Source: an uncultured Clostridia bacterium (GTDB lineage: Bacteria; Bacillota; Clostridia; TANB77; CAG-508). Taken from it: 23,439 bases of DNA. Of the stretch, positions 14,880 to 22,929 are shown one piece after another. The DNA lies in contig CAPYID010000030.1 of assembly GCA_948739805.1 (NCBI GenBank), forward strand, positions 1 through 23,439, given 5' to 3'. Below the pieces are notes generated by a model, which worked only from the letters and a program-made list of their open reading frames with translations, was not told the origin of the DNA and did no database searches. The position numbers and the translations under genes are program-made. Position 1 is the stretch's first letter, and every line of letters begins with the position of its first letter.

Positions 14880-15636
14880 CTCTTGCATCACCTCCAAGAA
14901 GTGCTAATACATCTAATATTTCATTGTAAAAATCTTTTCTTTGCTTTTCTCCTTTTTCTATTTTATTAAAAATTTTACCATCTTTTAAAAATAGAATCTT
15001 TTTTGCATAACTTGCAGATAATGGATCATGTGTTACCATTAAAATAGTTGCTTTCATTTTATTGTTCATATCTTCCATTACTTCTAATAACTGTCTAGCT
15101 GCCTTACTATCCAAACTTCCTGTTGGTTCATCTGCAAGTATTATTTTAGGATTATTTACAATAGCTCGGCAGACCGCACATCTTTGTTTTTGTCCTCCTG
15201 ATACTTGATATGGGTACTTATTTAAAATTTCTTCTATTCCTAATTTTTCTGCTATTTCTAATGTTTTTTTGTCTATTTCTTTTTCTGGTACTTTGTTAAT
15301 TGTTAAAATTAAAGCTATATTTTCTTCTATTGTTAGAGTATCTAATAAGTTAAAATCTTGAAATATAAATCCTAAGTTTTCCCTTCTAAATTTTGCAATA
15401 TTTTCCTCTTTTATCTCTGTTATGTCTTGATTTTCTAAATAAATATGTCCTGAACTTACTGTGTCTATTGTGGATATGCAGTTTAAAAGTGTTGTTTTTC
15501 CACTTCCACTTGCTCCCATAATTCCTATAAATTCTCCTTCTTCTACATCAAAACTAATCCCATTTATTGCCTTTGTTATATTATCTTTGTTTCCATAGTA
15601 TTTTTGTATTTGCTCTACTTTTAATATTTTTTTCAA
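14869..15636 (-). CDS. Bce-type ABC transporter ATPase 2
   Basis: A 255-residue MacB/BceA-type ATPase. Walker A is GASGSGKTT, the Q-loop is IFQDFNLLDTLT, the signature is VSGGQKQR, Walker B is IILADEPTGSLDS, and the switch His is in MVTHD. After the signature it reads RCAVCRAIVNNP, where ATPase 1 and the family have small residues (RIASARAI), so a Cys-x-x-Cys appears there. I chose TTG 15636 as the start: it is eight bases from AAAGGAG, whereas the GTG at 15645 lies inside that site. Operator C and a TATAAT at 15730-15735 lie upstream. First gene of the bce2 operon. Confidence 0.95.
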   Translation of the reverse strand: MKKILKVEQIQKYYGNKDNITKAINGISFDVEEGEFIGIMGASGSGKTTLLNCISTIDTVSSGHIYLENQDITEIKEENIAKFRRENLGFIFQDFNLLDTLTIEENIALILTINKVPEKEIDKKTLEIAEKLGIEEILNKYPYQVSGGQKQRCAVCRAIVNNPKIILADEPTGSLDSKAARQLLEVMEDMNNKMKATILMVTHDPLSASYAKKILFLKDGKIFNKIEKGEKQRKDFYNEILDVLALLGGDARDVR

Positions 15637-15729
15637 AATAATCACTCCTTTATTTTAATGTTTACAATCTCCTTTTAGTCGATTGTATAAGTTATCTGTA
15701 AAGCTCATTCCTCGCTAACAGCTAACTTA

Positions 15730-15735
15730 ATTATA
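15730..15735 (-). promoter_or_regulatory. -10 element of the bce2 operon
   Basis: TATAAT on the minus strand about 95 bases upstream of the ATPase 2 start, with no clear -35. Operator C begins 39 bases further upstream, nearly the same geometry as at the bce1 operon. Confidence 0.6.
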
Positions 15736-15773
15736 GTAAAAATCTATTTAGTTTCATATAGAAGTAGTTTGCA

Positions 15774-15799
15774 TTTATCTTACAGTTTTGTAAGATAAA
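15774..15799. promoter_or_regulatory. Operator C: perfect inverted repeat upstream of bce2
   Basis: Two 11-bp arms (TTTATCTTACA and TGTAAGATAAA) flank GTTT; the core is CTTACA-N4-TGTAAG. It lies between kinase 2 and ATPase 2, upstream of the bce2 -10. Its left end is shared with the T-tract of the kinase 2 terminator. Confidence 0.8.
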
Positions 15800-15824
15800 A
15801 AAATTCCCTTAAATTTAAGAGAAT
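15797..15824 (-). terminator. Rho-independent terminator of kinase 2
   Basis: On the minus strand ATTCTCTTA and TAAGGGAAT form a 9-pair stem (one G-T) around AATT, followed by seven T. It starts 4 bases after the kinase 2 stop. The T-tract overlaps operator C. Confidence 0.85.
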
Positions 15825-15827
15825 CAA

Positions 15828-16842
15828 TTATTCTTCATTTAGTTTTTTAGTTCTAGGAATTGTAATTATTATATTAGTATACTCATTTTCTTTTGATTGT
15901 GCTTCTATTATCATTCCTAATTCTTCACATAATCTTTTACATAAGTATAGTCCTATTCCTGTAGATTTCTTTTGATTTCTTCCATTTGTTCCAGTAAATC
16001 CTTTGTCAAATATTCTATCTATTTCACTTTTATTAATTCCTATACCATTATCCTTAATTGATAATTTTACATTTTCTTTCATTCCTTTTAGTTCAATAAC
16101 TATTTCAGGACTTTTTTCTTTTCTATATTGAATAGCATTTATTATAATTTGATTTAATATAAACTCTAGCCATTTTTCATCTGTATATGCTGATAGTTCT
16201 ATATTTTTGGTTTCAACTTTCATACCATTATGAATCATCATTTTCTTGTTTCTTGCTAGTACATTTCTAATAGTTTCTTCTAAATTTATTTTTCGTATCA
16301 TAAAGTCATTTGATACTTGATCTAATCTTGCATAAAATAATACTTGCTCTACATAGTTGTTAATTTCTTCTATTTCTTCATCTATTTTATTGGTTATTTC
16401 TGACTTATTATTTTCACATAATAATTTACTTGATGTAATTGGTATTTTAATTTCATGTACCCAACTTTCTATATATTCCTTATAATCTTTTCCGAGCTAT
16501 TCTTACATTTGTTACATTTTCGAGCATAGATTTATTGGCTCTTTTTAGTAGCTTGTAATATGCTAAATTTTCTTGCTTTCTAGGCTTTTCAATTATTTCT
16601 GATATAAGATATTTTTCTTCTAAACCATCCATTATATTTTCTATATTTTTTATATATCTATTCTTTCTCCAATAACTAACTAATAGTCCTACTAAACAAA
16701 ACACAAAAGATATAACAGTTATTACAATTATAAAGTTTCTATCTACTTCTAGTGCATTTGCATAAGCTATTATAATTATAGAATATACAATAAATCCTAA
16801 TATATAATTTATTTTATCTTTTATATATTTGGTAAATTTCAT
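15828..16842 (-). pseudogene. Intramembrane-sensing histidine kinase 2 (BceS-like), one frameshift as read
   Basis: Removing one base near 16494 gives a 337-residue kinase that aligns along its length with kinase 1 (339 residues). It has two N-terminal helices (about 13-30 and 34-56) with a very short loop, then NVTNVRIA, the break, and KDYKEYIESWVHEIKIPITSSKLL with the phospho-acceptor His. The N box is LNQIIINAIQYRK, and the G boxes are DNGIGI and KKSTGIGLYLCKRL. The start overlaps the regulator 2 stop by four bases (ATGA). As read, translation would stop at 16480, before the His, so the protein would be inactive. The break reads GCTCGGAAAA; without its C the frame continues as A-G-K-D-Y. 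All downstream motifs are intact, which argues for a very recent change or a sequencing error. Confidence 0.88.
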
Positions 16843-17507
16843 ATTTTATATCCTTGCCCTCTCTTTGTTTCAATCAAATTTTCTATTCCTATTTCTTTTA
16901 ACTTTTCTCTTAATCTCGTAACAATTACACTTAAACTATTATCATCTGCATATACTCCATTATCCCATAGAAAGTCTATGATGTCTGCTCTTGATATTAT
17001 TTTATCTTTGTTTTCAAATAAGTAATGTAGTGTTTTTAGTTCTGTCTTTGTTAATTCTGTTATTTTTTCATTATAAGTTATTGTTGATTTTAAAATATCT
17101 AAACTAATTCCTTTATATTGTATTTTGCTTTCTTTCTCCTTTTTAGGATATGTTCTATTTAATAAATTTTGTATTCTTGCAAGTAAAATTGGTACATTAT
17201 ATGGTTTTTCTATATAATCATCTCCACCTAGCATAATGCCATTTAATTCATCCATTGAGTTGTTTCTACTTGTTACAAATATAATAGGAATTTTAGACTT
17301 TGATCTTACCTTACTACATATTTCAAATCCATTTTTGCCTGGTAAATTGATGTCTAATAATACTAAATGAGCTTGTTCTTCTATTATTTTATTTTCTACA
17401 TTTTCAAATTCTGAAATCACTTTTACTTCATAACCACTATTTTGTAGTAGTATTTTTAATTCTTCTCGTATTTCTTTATCATCTTCTATAATAACAATTT
17501 TAAACAT
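16839..17507 (-). CDS. OmpR-family response regulator 2 (BceR-like)
   Basis: A 222-residue response regulator with the acidic pair D9-D10, the phosphorylated Asp D52 in LLDINLPGKNG, VTSRN and YIEKPYN. The winged helix has WDNGVYADDNSLSVIVTRLREKLKEIG and ends KRGQGYKI. The DNA-contact segment (VTRLREKLKEIG) is close to that of regulator 1 (ITRLRSKLEELG), so overlapping operator use is plausible. The start at 17507 has AAAGGGAG. An extended -10 (TG-G-TATAAT) lies at 17528-17533, but no CTTACA repeat lies in the 59-base gap. Basal expression from its own promoter, plus read-through from operator D, is likely. Confidence 0.96.
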   Translation of the reverse strand: MFKIVIIEDDKEIREELKILLQNSGYEVKVISEFENVENKIIEEQAHLVLLDINLPGKNGFEICSKVRSKSKIPIIFVTSRNNSMDELNGIMLGGDDYIEKPYNVPILLARIQNLLNRTYPKKEKESKIQYKGISLDILKSTITYNEKITELTKTELKTLHYLFENKDKIISRADIIDFLWDNGVYADDNSLSVIVTRLREKLKEIGIENLIETKRGQGYKI

Positions 17508-17527
17508 ATTTATATTCTCCCTTTGTG

Positions 17528-17533
17528 ATTATA
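17528..17533 (-). promoter_or_regulatory. Extended -10 of the regulator 2 operon
   Basis: TG-G-TATAAT on the minus strand in the short gap between the CmpB-like gene and regulator 2. No Bce-type repeat is present here, unlike the other four promoters of the cluster. Confidence 0.6.
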
Positions 17534-17566
17534 CCACTTTTGCTCTACTTTTAAAACACTCATAAA

Positions 17567-18214
17567 TTATTTGCAAACTTCTCGTTTATTTGCAAATATT
17601 TTGTCCATATATTCATCAGGGTAATATTTATCTAAAAATAAATCTAATTTACTTTCTGGAGAAATATTATTTCTCCTTTCCGTTTGTCTATTCGCTGCTA
17701 TACAAGAAATTGATATGTCAAAAAGCATAAATACTGCAAATGTTATTGAAACTATTTTTAAACTTTTTTTATCTATTTTGCACTTCAACTTTTCTAAAAA
17801 TGGATCTATATATGTAACATATAAAATTCCTGCAATTCCCCAATAACTACAATGTAATAAACTTGTCCTACCATTTATATCAAATATAAGATATGAGTAA
17901 TCCCAAGATATTGTTCCAAATACTTTTTCTTGTACCAAAGAGCAAATGTATTCTGTTATTCCTCCTAGTATTGCTGTAATAAAAAATATTTTTATTTTAT
18001 TATCTTTCTTAATATTATTTAATATTAGATAATATATAATTGCTCCTATTCCATAAACAGGTGTAAAAGGTCCATATATTAAACCCTGTCTTGATTCAAA
18101 ATATCCTTTTTGAAATAGAACTACTATCATTTCAAATATATATCCTAATATACTTCCTATTATAAATAGCCAAAATACGATAATTAATTCTTTTATTAGA
18201 TTTTTTTTCTCCAT
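17567..18214 (-). CDS. CmpB-like putative ABC transporter permease
   Basis: A 215-residue membrane protein of the putative ABC-transporter type IV family (CmpB-like). It shows the family pattern GSILGYIFEMIVVLFQKGYF-ESRQGLIYGPFTPVYGIGA near residues 18-60, then ITAILGGITEYICSLVQEKVFG and W-DYS. About five membrane helices are followed by a hydrophilic tail. Function is not established. ATG 18214 is nine bases from GGAG, better than the TTG at 18220. It follows operator D, with a TATAAT at 18242-18247. It lies just ahead of regulator 2 on the same strand, so it looks like a member of the same regulon. Confidence 0.85.
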   Translation of the reverse strand: MEKKNLIKELIIVFWLFIIGSILGYIFEMIVVLFQKGYFESRQGLIYGPFTPVYGIGAIIYYLILNNIKKDNKIKIFFITAILGGITEYICSLVQEKVFGTISWDYSYLIFDINGRTSLLHCSYWGIAGILYVTYIDPFLEKLKCKIDKKSLKIVSITFAVFMLFDISISCIAANRQTERRNNISPESKLDLFLDKYYPDEYMDKIFANKREVCK

Positions 18215-18241
18215 TTTCAATTACTCCATTTATTTTTTTAT

Positions 18242-18247
18242 ATTATA
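18242..18247 (-). promoter_or_regulatory. -10 element of the CmpB-like gene
   Basis: TATAAT on the minus strand, 33 bases downstream of operator D, the same distance as at the bce1 promoter. No good -35. Confidence 0.55.
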
Positions 18248-18279
18248 TATTTATATTTCATATTTTGGTATTAATTTAC

Positions 18280-18306
18280 CTTACATGAATCTTACATTTT
18301 TGTAAG
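18280..18306. promoter_or_regulatory. Operator D: three-half-site Bce-type regulator site
   Basis: CTTAC at 18280, CTTAC at 18291 and GTAAG at 18302 on the plus strand repeat exactly the 11-base spacing of operator A. The inner pair reads CTTACA-TTTT-TGTAAG, a perfect 6-bp inverted repeat. It lies upstream of the CmpB-like gene promoter. Confidence 0.8.
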
Positions 18307-18310
18307 ATAT

Positions 18311-18342
18311 GAGAATAGCACTTGAACTCAAGTGCTATTCTC
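18311..18342 (-). terminator. Strong hairpin ending the YtrA-type operon
   Basis: GAGAATAGCACTTGA and its exact complement form a 15-bp perfect stem with a 2-base spacer, 46 bases after the permease stop. There is no T-tract, but it is the only structure between this operon and operator D, which begins 4 bases later. Confidence 0.65.
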
Positions 18343-18388
18343 TGAATTCTCTGTTATCTTCTTCTTCCTAGTTTCGTAGGTTATATTC

Positions 18389-19021
18389 TTAAAATTCTTT
18401 ATTTTGATATATTTTGTTTGATATTAGATATGAAATGCCTATTAATATTACAGAAATTATTGGAATTGCTATAAGTGAATAACTATCTAATCTATTTATC
18501 ATATTTATAATAGATGTCATATCTACAAATTGGGCAATTAAAGTTCCTATCCCTGCTATTCCAAATACTACTGCAAATAATATTATTCTTCCATTTGTAG
18601 CTCCAAATTTGAAAACTATTGGATAAAGTAAAGAAATTATAATAACACTTGATAACATCGTTCCCATTAGTGATGAAATAATTTCATTTAAATTTATACT
18701 ATTTGTTTTTGTATAACTGATTCCTATTCCTATAACCAAAGCAACAGCTGCTAAAATAATTGTTAAAATTATTGAAGCTATATATTTGGCTCTAACTACA
18801 TTTTTTCTTCCATCTGGCAAGGTTACTGCATAAGAGTTCCAATTATTAAAATCATCATAACTGAATGTTGATATAAATAACATTATTCCAATTAGTGGAA
18901 TTATAAATGTAACATCAAATGTGCCTTGAAATGCTAATATTAAATAAACTATAAATATAATAGCCATTGATTTTAAGTTTGCCTTTATGAGTAAGAAATC
19001 CTTTTTTATTAACCCTAACAT
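18389..19021 (-). CDS. ABC-2 type permease of the YtrA-type operon
   Basis: A 210-residue ABC-2 permease with six membrane helices. The opening MLGLIKKDFLLIKANLKSM and the segment FSYDDFNNWNSYAVTLPDGRKNVVRAKYI near residues 52-82 are typical of the small permeases in GntR-controlled ABC operons. It overlaps the ATPase gene by seven bases. The pair would form an exporter; the substrate is unknown, but related operons in Bacilli respond to cell-wall antibiotics. It is last in the operon, followed by a 15-bp hairpin. Confidence 0.9.
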   Translation of the reverse strand: MLGLIKKDFLLIKANLKSMAIIFIVYLILAFQGTFDVTFIIPLIGIMLFISTFSYDDFNNWNSYAVTLPDGRKNVVRAKYIASIILTIILAAVALVIGIGISYTKTNSINLNEIISSLMGTMLSSVIIISLLYPIVFKFGATNGRIILFAVVFGIAGIGTLIAQFVDMTSIINMINRLDSYSLIAIPIISVILIGISYLISNKIYQNKEF

Positions 19022-19881
19022 ATCTTTTCCCCCTTAATTACTAATACCATTAAATCTTCTAGTGTAATTTTATCTATTACACAATTATGATATTTTTTAC
19101 TTGCTTGTTCTTTATCATTAACTAATATTTCATAAGCATATTTTGTTTTCTTATATGCGATAATATCTTTCTTATCAATATTTGAAAAATAATCAATATC
19201 ACATTTTAAAATTCCATAGTTATCAATTATTTCATCTCTTGATTTTTGTAATACCTTTTTTCCTTTATCTATAAATATAATTTCATCTGCTATATGTTCT
19301 AAGTCGCTTGTTATATGTGTTGATAAAAGTATAGAATGTTCCTCATCTTCTATAAATTTTTGGAATATCTCTAATACTTCAGATCGAACAACTGGATCTA
19401 ATCCACTTGTTGGCTCATCTAATATTAGTAGTTTTGGTTTATGAGAAATAGCTGCTACTATTTCTAACTTTTTTCTCATTCCTTTTGACATTGATTTTAA
19501 GGGTTTGCCCTCTGGTAAATCAAACTCTTTTAAATAGGAAAAATACAATTCGCTATCCCAGTTTTTATATACATCTTTCATAGCATTATTTATATCTTTT
19601 GCATTTAATAATTCTGGAAAGAACATATTGTCTAAAACTACACCTATATCTTCTTTTATCTCTTTTTCTTCTTTTTTATAGTCCTTTCCAAATATTTTTA
19701 TTTCTCCACTATCAATTTTTATAATATTTAGCATTGACTTAATTAAGGTTGTTTTTCCTGCTCCATTTTCTCCAATAAGACCTACAATAACTCCTTTTGG
19801 TATTGATATATCTATTTTACCAAGTTCAAATTTGTCATCATATTTCTTTTTTAAGTTTTTAATGTCAATAATATTTTCCAT
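19015..19881 (-). CDS. ABC transporter ATPase of the YtrA-type operon
   Basis: A 288-residue ATPase. Walker A is GENGAGKTT (residues 37-45), the signature is degenerate (MSKGMRKKLEIVAAISHKP), Walker B is LLILDEPTSGLDP, and the switch His is in LLSTHITSDLEHIADEI. A C-terminal extension of about 75 residues follows, as in YtrB-type proteins. It starts directly after the regulator stop and overlaps the permease by seven bases. It energises the permease at 18389. Confidence 0.94.
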   Translation of the reverse strand: MENIIDIKNLKKKYDDKFELGKIDISIPKGVIVGLIGENGAGKTTLIKSMLNIIKIDSGEIKIFGKDYKKEEKEIKEDIGVVLDNMFFPELLNAKDINNAMKDVYKNWDSELYFSYLKEFDLPEGKPLKSMSKGMRKKLEIVAAISHKPKLLILDEPTSGLDPVVRSEVLEIFQKFIEDEEHSILLSTHITSDLEHIADEIIFIDKGKKVLQKSRDEIIDNYGILKCDIDYFSNIDKKDIIAYKKTKYAYEILVNDKEQASKKYHNCVIDKITLEDLMVLVIKGEKIC

Positions 19882-20259
19882 TTACTTATCCTCCCCATAA
19901 ATCATTTTAAACATTTCGATTACATCATTTTCATCTATCTCGAATCTATTGGAAATAGCAACTATCTTTTCTATGTAATTTTCTATATCCTTTTGTGCTT
20001 GTTCTTTTGCCAGTTCTGTATTTTTAGGTGCTACAAAAGTTCCTTTTCCTTGTATAGATTTTAAATATCCCTCTTTTTCTAATTCATCATAGGCTTTTTT
20101 TATAGTCATAGCACTTATTTTTATATCCCCAGCTAACACTCTTATAGATGGTAATAGCTCATCTTCATTCAGTTCTCCCTCTAGTATTTGATTTATAATA
20201 GATTTCTTTATTTGTTCATATATTGGAATCGAACTGCTATTACTAATAATCATCTTCAT
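19882..20259 (-). CDS. GntR-family regulator, YtrA type
   Basis: A 125-residue repressor. The N-terminal winged helix (about residues 11-76) has PIYEQIKKSIINQILEGEL, LPSIRVLAGDIKISAMTIKKAYDELEKEGYL and GKGTFVA. The short C-terminal dimerisation helices lack an effector domain, the mark of the YtrA subfamily, whose members repress a linked ABC operon. ATG 20259 is seven bases from AAGGAGG. It is the first gene of the operon, and its likely target is the repeat over the promoter at 20281-20309. Confidence 0.94.
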   Translation of the reverse strand: MKMIISNSSSIPIYEQIKKSIINQILEGELNEDELLPSIRVLAGDIKISAMTIKKAYDELEKEGYLKSIQGKGTFVAPKNTELAKEQAQKDIENYIEKIVAISNRFEIDENDVIEMFKMIYGEDK

Positions 20260-20280
20260 ATTATCGCCTCCTTGTCATAC

Positions 20281-20309
20281 AGTATATAACAGTATATAAC
20301 ACTTGTCAA
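20281..20309 (-). promoter_or_regulatory. Promoter and presumed operator of the GntR/ABC operon
   Basis: On the minus strand a perfect -35 (TTGACA, 20304-20309) and -10 (TATACT, 20281-20286) are 17 bases apart. Between and over them the 10-mer AGTATATAAC (plus strand) occurs twice in tandem at 20281-20300, so a protein bound there would block the polymerase. Autorepression by the GntR protein is the natural reading. Confidence 0.8.
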
Positions 20310-20340
20310 TATTTTTATTAAAATTTTTATTTATGGGTAC

Positions 20341-20364
20341 AAAAAAGAGCAGATGTTCTCTGCC
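20341..20364 (-). terminator. Rho-independent terminator of the GyrI/SPL operon
   Basis: On the minus strand GCAGA-GAACA-TCTGC, a 5-bp stem with a 5-base loop, is followed by TCTTTTTT. It lies about 25 bases after the DUF7662-like gene stop. Confidence 0.7.
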
Positions 20365-20388
20365 TTTCGTGCTTCTATAAAATTATAA

Positions 20389-20592
20389 TTATATCCTATT
20401 GAAAATTATAGTTTTTTCTTTCATTGATATTTTGTAGGCTTCATATCCATATTCTTTAGCTTCTTTCTTGTATGTTAAAAATGAATGGTCTATATCAAAC
20501 CCCAGAATATTTTTAATTTTTTTATAAGATAATTTATAATTTTCTTTATTATTATCTTTTAAATACTTCCATAATGGCTCATATTTACTCAT
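20389..20592 (-). CDS. DUF7662-like small protein
   Basis: A 67-residue cytoplasmic protein. The pattern KYEPLWKYLKDNN, KLSYKKIKNILGFDIDHSFLTYKKEAKEYGYEA, and KISMKEKTIIF resembles the DUF7662 domain (KYDPL near the start, then a helix with EIE-ILG, then a pair of basic strands). No function is known. It starts 38 bases after the acetyltransferase stop and is last in the operon before the terminator at 20341-20364. Confidence 0.75.
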   Translation of the reverse strand: MSKYEPLWKYLKDNNKENYKLSYKKIKNILGFDIDHSFLTYKKEAKEYGYEAYKISMKEKTIIFNRI

Positions 20593-20630
20593 TATTTCAT
20601 CTCACTTTCAATTTGTATCTTCTTACTAAC

Positions 20631-21374
20631 TTATTCTATTAACTTTTTAAATGAATTAGCATTTAATATAGTATTTGATACAAATTCACCTTTGTAAAAG
20701 TTAGCCCAATTATTAAATATGCAAGGTACATTTTTTGCTTTTTCTAATGAATCTATTTTTATAAAATTAATTTTAATGTTATTCTCTTTTGCATATTCAG
20801 TTAGTTCATTAACTTCATATTCTACATAAGGACATTCATTGCTATAGTAAATAGTGAAATCTTGATTATCTATTTTCATAGTTCTTGCTATTTCATTGAA
20901 TTTAGGTGTTTCACTATCTTCAAATTGTAGTGCTAATAATTCATAATCTGCTATACTATCTACTACTTTAAAACCATAATGTTCAAAAAATTTCTTTTCG
21001 CCTAAAAATGGTTTCTTCTTTTTAGAAACTAAAGTACATATACCACTTTTGCCTTTTTCTTTTGAATCGTTTATTGCATATTCTAGTAATTCTTTTCCAA
21101 TTCCTTTTCCTTTAAAACTTCCTGCTACCCATAAGCAATAGATATATTCATAATTTTTACCGCTAATAGGTATCCAAGCTGTTTCTATTGGCTCATATTC
21201 AATAAATATTTTTCCTCTTGCATTTAGTTTTCTAAATACATGCCCATCTTTTAACTTACTTTTAATCCATTCCTTTTTATTATTTACTCCTACTTGATGT
21301 TTTGGATCACCAATCGCACAACAGATATGTTCTTTTTCTATATTTTCTAATGTTAAATTTATATATTCATCCAT
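20631..21374 (-). CDS. GNAT acetyltransferase with YoaP-like C-terminal domain
   Basis: A 247-residue two-domain protein. The N-terminal GNAT domain has the acetyl-CoA loop GSFKGKGIGKELLEYA (about residues 90-105) and the later EKKFFEHYGFKVVD. The C-terminal YoaP-like domain begins at about residue 170 (DFTIYYSNECPYVEYEVNELTEYA), thioredoxin-like in style with a single Cys in NECPY. Similar GNAT-YoaP proteins occur widely in Clostridia; the substrate is unknown. The start at 21374 has AGAGG. It is 14 bases after the radical SAM gene in a five-gene operon. Confidence 0.88.
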   Translation of the reverse strand: MDEYINLTLENIEKEHICCAIGDPKHQVGVNNKKEWIKSKLKDGHVFRKLNARGKIFIEYEPIETAWIPISGKNYEYIYCLWVAGSFKGKGIGKELLEYAINDSKEKGKSGICTLVSKKKKPFLGEKKFFEHYGFKVVDSIADYELLALQFEDSETPKFNEIARTMKIDNQDFTIYYSNECPYVEYEVNELTEYAKENNIKINFIKIDSLEKAKNVPCIFNNWANFYKGEFVSNTILNANSFKKLIE

Positions 21375-21388
21375 ATTTTTCCTCTTTT

Positions 21389-22273
21389 CTATATAAAGGT
21401 CAATTGCTCTTCTTGTTTAATTTCTTTTTTATATGCCTTTACTATATCATTCATTTTATAAAGTAGTCCATACTTTTCACATTCTTCTTTAAATATTTTG
21501 TCTAAATTTTTATTCAATGGATAACAAAAATAGTTATTTCCATAAGTCTTAATATACTTTTCTTTTAATTCAGGAAAAGTTTTGTCTAATTGTTCATAGA
21601 AGTATTCTCTTTGATTTTCTCTTAATGTAACTCCTCCCATAGAAAATATAAATTTTGCTCCATTTTCATAAGATAATTTTATTACATCTCTAATATTTTC
21701 CTCTGAATCTGTTATAAATGGAATAATTGGAGTTAATAATGTTCCAACAAATAATCCCTCTTTTGATAATTCTTTCATTGCTTTTAGTCTTTCTGAAGAA
21801 ACACATACTCCTGGTTCTATTTTTCTTGATAAATCATCATCTGCTGATGTAATTGTAAATTTAAGTATTATATCTGCTTTTTTATTTATTTCATTAAATA
21901 TATCTATATCTCTTACGATTAAATTACTTTTTGTTTCTATTGATACTCCAAAATTATAGTATGAAATTAGTTCTAATGATTGTCTTGTTATTTCATATTG
22001 CTTTTCAAAAGGATTATAAGTATCTGACATTGCACCTATTCCTATTACACCTTTTTTTCTTTTTGATTTTAATTCTCGATTTAATATTTCTATTTCATCT
22101 TTCTTTGCTCTTACTCTATCAAAATCTTCTACCTGATAACAATTACTTCTACTATCACAATAAATACATTTATGGCAGCAACCTTTGTATAGATTCATAT
22201 TATAATCAATTCCAAACCATTCTTCTCCATGTGTTGCTCTTTGAAGTATTGTCTTTGCTTCTATAAATTCCAT
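21389..22273 (-). CDS. SPL-family radical SAM protein
   Basis: A 294-residue radical SAM protein of the spore photoproduct lyase-like family. The cluster ligands are C32, C36 and C39 in GCCHKCIYCDSRSNC (C-x3-C-x2-C). After it come IGIGAMSDTYNPFEKQYEITRQSLE, typical of the SPL-like (Rv2578c-type) group, and TPIIPFITDSEENI. It is shorter than true SplB and lacks any visible extra domain, so DNA repair is not implied; the reaction is unknown. It begins two bases after the GyrI-like gene stop, so the two are probably translated together. Confidence 0.92.
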   Translation of the reverse strand: MEFIEAKTILQRATHGEEWFGIDYNMNLYKGCCHKCIYCDSRSNCYQVEDFDRVRAKKDEIEILNRELKSKRKKGVIGIGAMSDTYNPFEKQYEITRQSLELISYYNFGVSIETKSNLIVRDIDIFNEINKKADIILKFTITSADDDLSRKIEPGVCVSSERLKAMKELSKEGLFVGTLLTPIIPFITDSEENIRDVIKLSYENGAKFIFSMGGVTLRENQREYFYEQLDKTFPELKEKYIKTYGNNYFCYPLNKNLDKIFKEECEKYGLLYKMNDIVKAYKKEIKQEEQLTFI

Positions 22274-22275
22274 AA

Positions 22276-22914
22276 TTATTCCTTTTTTCTTATTGGGTGT
22301 CTTATGACTGTTTTTAATTTACTTACATCACATCTTCTTGGATCACTTAAATAAATTTCGTGATGAAATCTGTTGTCTGTAATATCAAGTTCATATCCAT
22401 TTTCTATCATATATTCGTGCATTAAATTTATTGTAGATGGCTCATCATCATAAGAACCTATGTGCATACATTGAACACAACTTCCTTCATCATAAGTTAA
22501 AAATTCTACTTTTGAAAAGTCTATTTTTTTCTTATTTGTCGCTTCCTTTATAGCCCACTCAAAATCTTCTTTTGTTACAAAGTCTGGTAACCTAATAATA
22601 GATATAAAGTTCAGTTGGTCTTTATTATTATAGTCAATACTATCCTTCATTCCATCTTGCCACCAAAATCCTTCTAGTGGTGGAACAACATATTCAAAAT
22701 AACCATCTATTTTATGTGTTCCCTTATAACTCATTTTTATAGTAAAAGCAATCGCATATAAAAGACCTATTGTCTGTTTATATTCTCCTTTTTCATCATT
22801 AGGATTTCCTTTTCCTCTAACTGCAATATAGTTCATTTTAGGAATCGTTATAATGCTAGGTTTATTCTTTGGCATATAAAATTCCTTATATTCTTTTTTA
22901 TAATCAAAAGCCAT
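22276..22914 (-). CDS. GyrI-like effector-binding protein 1
   Basis: A 212-residue stand-alone GyrI-like protein. It has KPSIITIPKMNYIAVRGKGNPNDEKGEYKQTIGLLYAIAFTIKM near the start, GYFEYVVPPLEGFWW, and in the C-terminal part MHIGSYDDEPSTINLMHEYMIENGYEL and HHEIYLSDPRR. This is the two-repeat small-molecule-binding fold found fused to AraC or MerR DNA-binding domains, here without one. Such free proteins may bind or hydrolyse hydrophobic or cationic drugs. The start at 22914 has GAAAGGA. It is second in the operon. Confidence 0.9.
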   Translation of the reverse strand: MAFDYKKEYKEFYMPKNKPSIITIPKMNYIAVRGKGNPNDEKGEYKQTIGLLYAIAFTIKMSYKGTHKIDGYFEYVVPPLEGFWWQDGMKDSIDYNNKDQLNFISIIRLPDFVTKEDFEWAIKEATNKKKIDFSKVEFLTYDEGSCVQCMHIGSYDDEPSTINLMHEYMIENGYELDITDNRFHHEIYLSDPRRCDVSKLKTVIRHPIRKKE

Positions 22915-22929
22915 TTTATCTTTTCCTTT

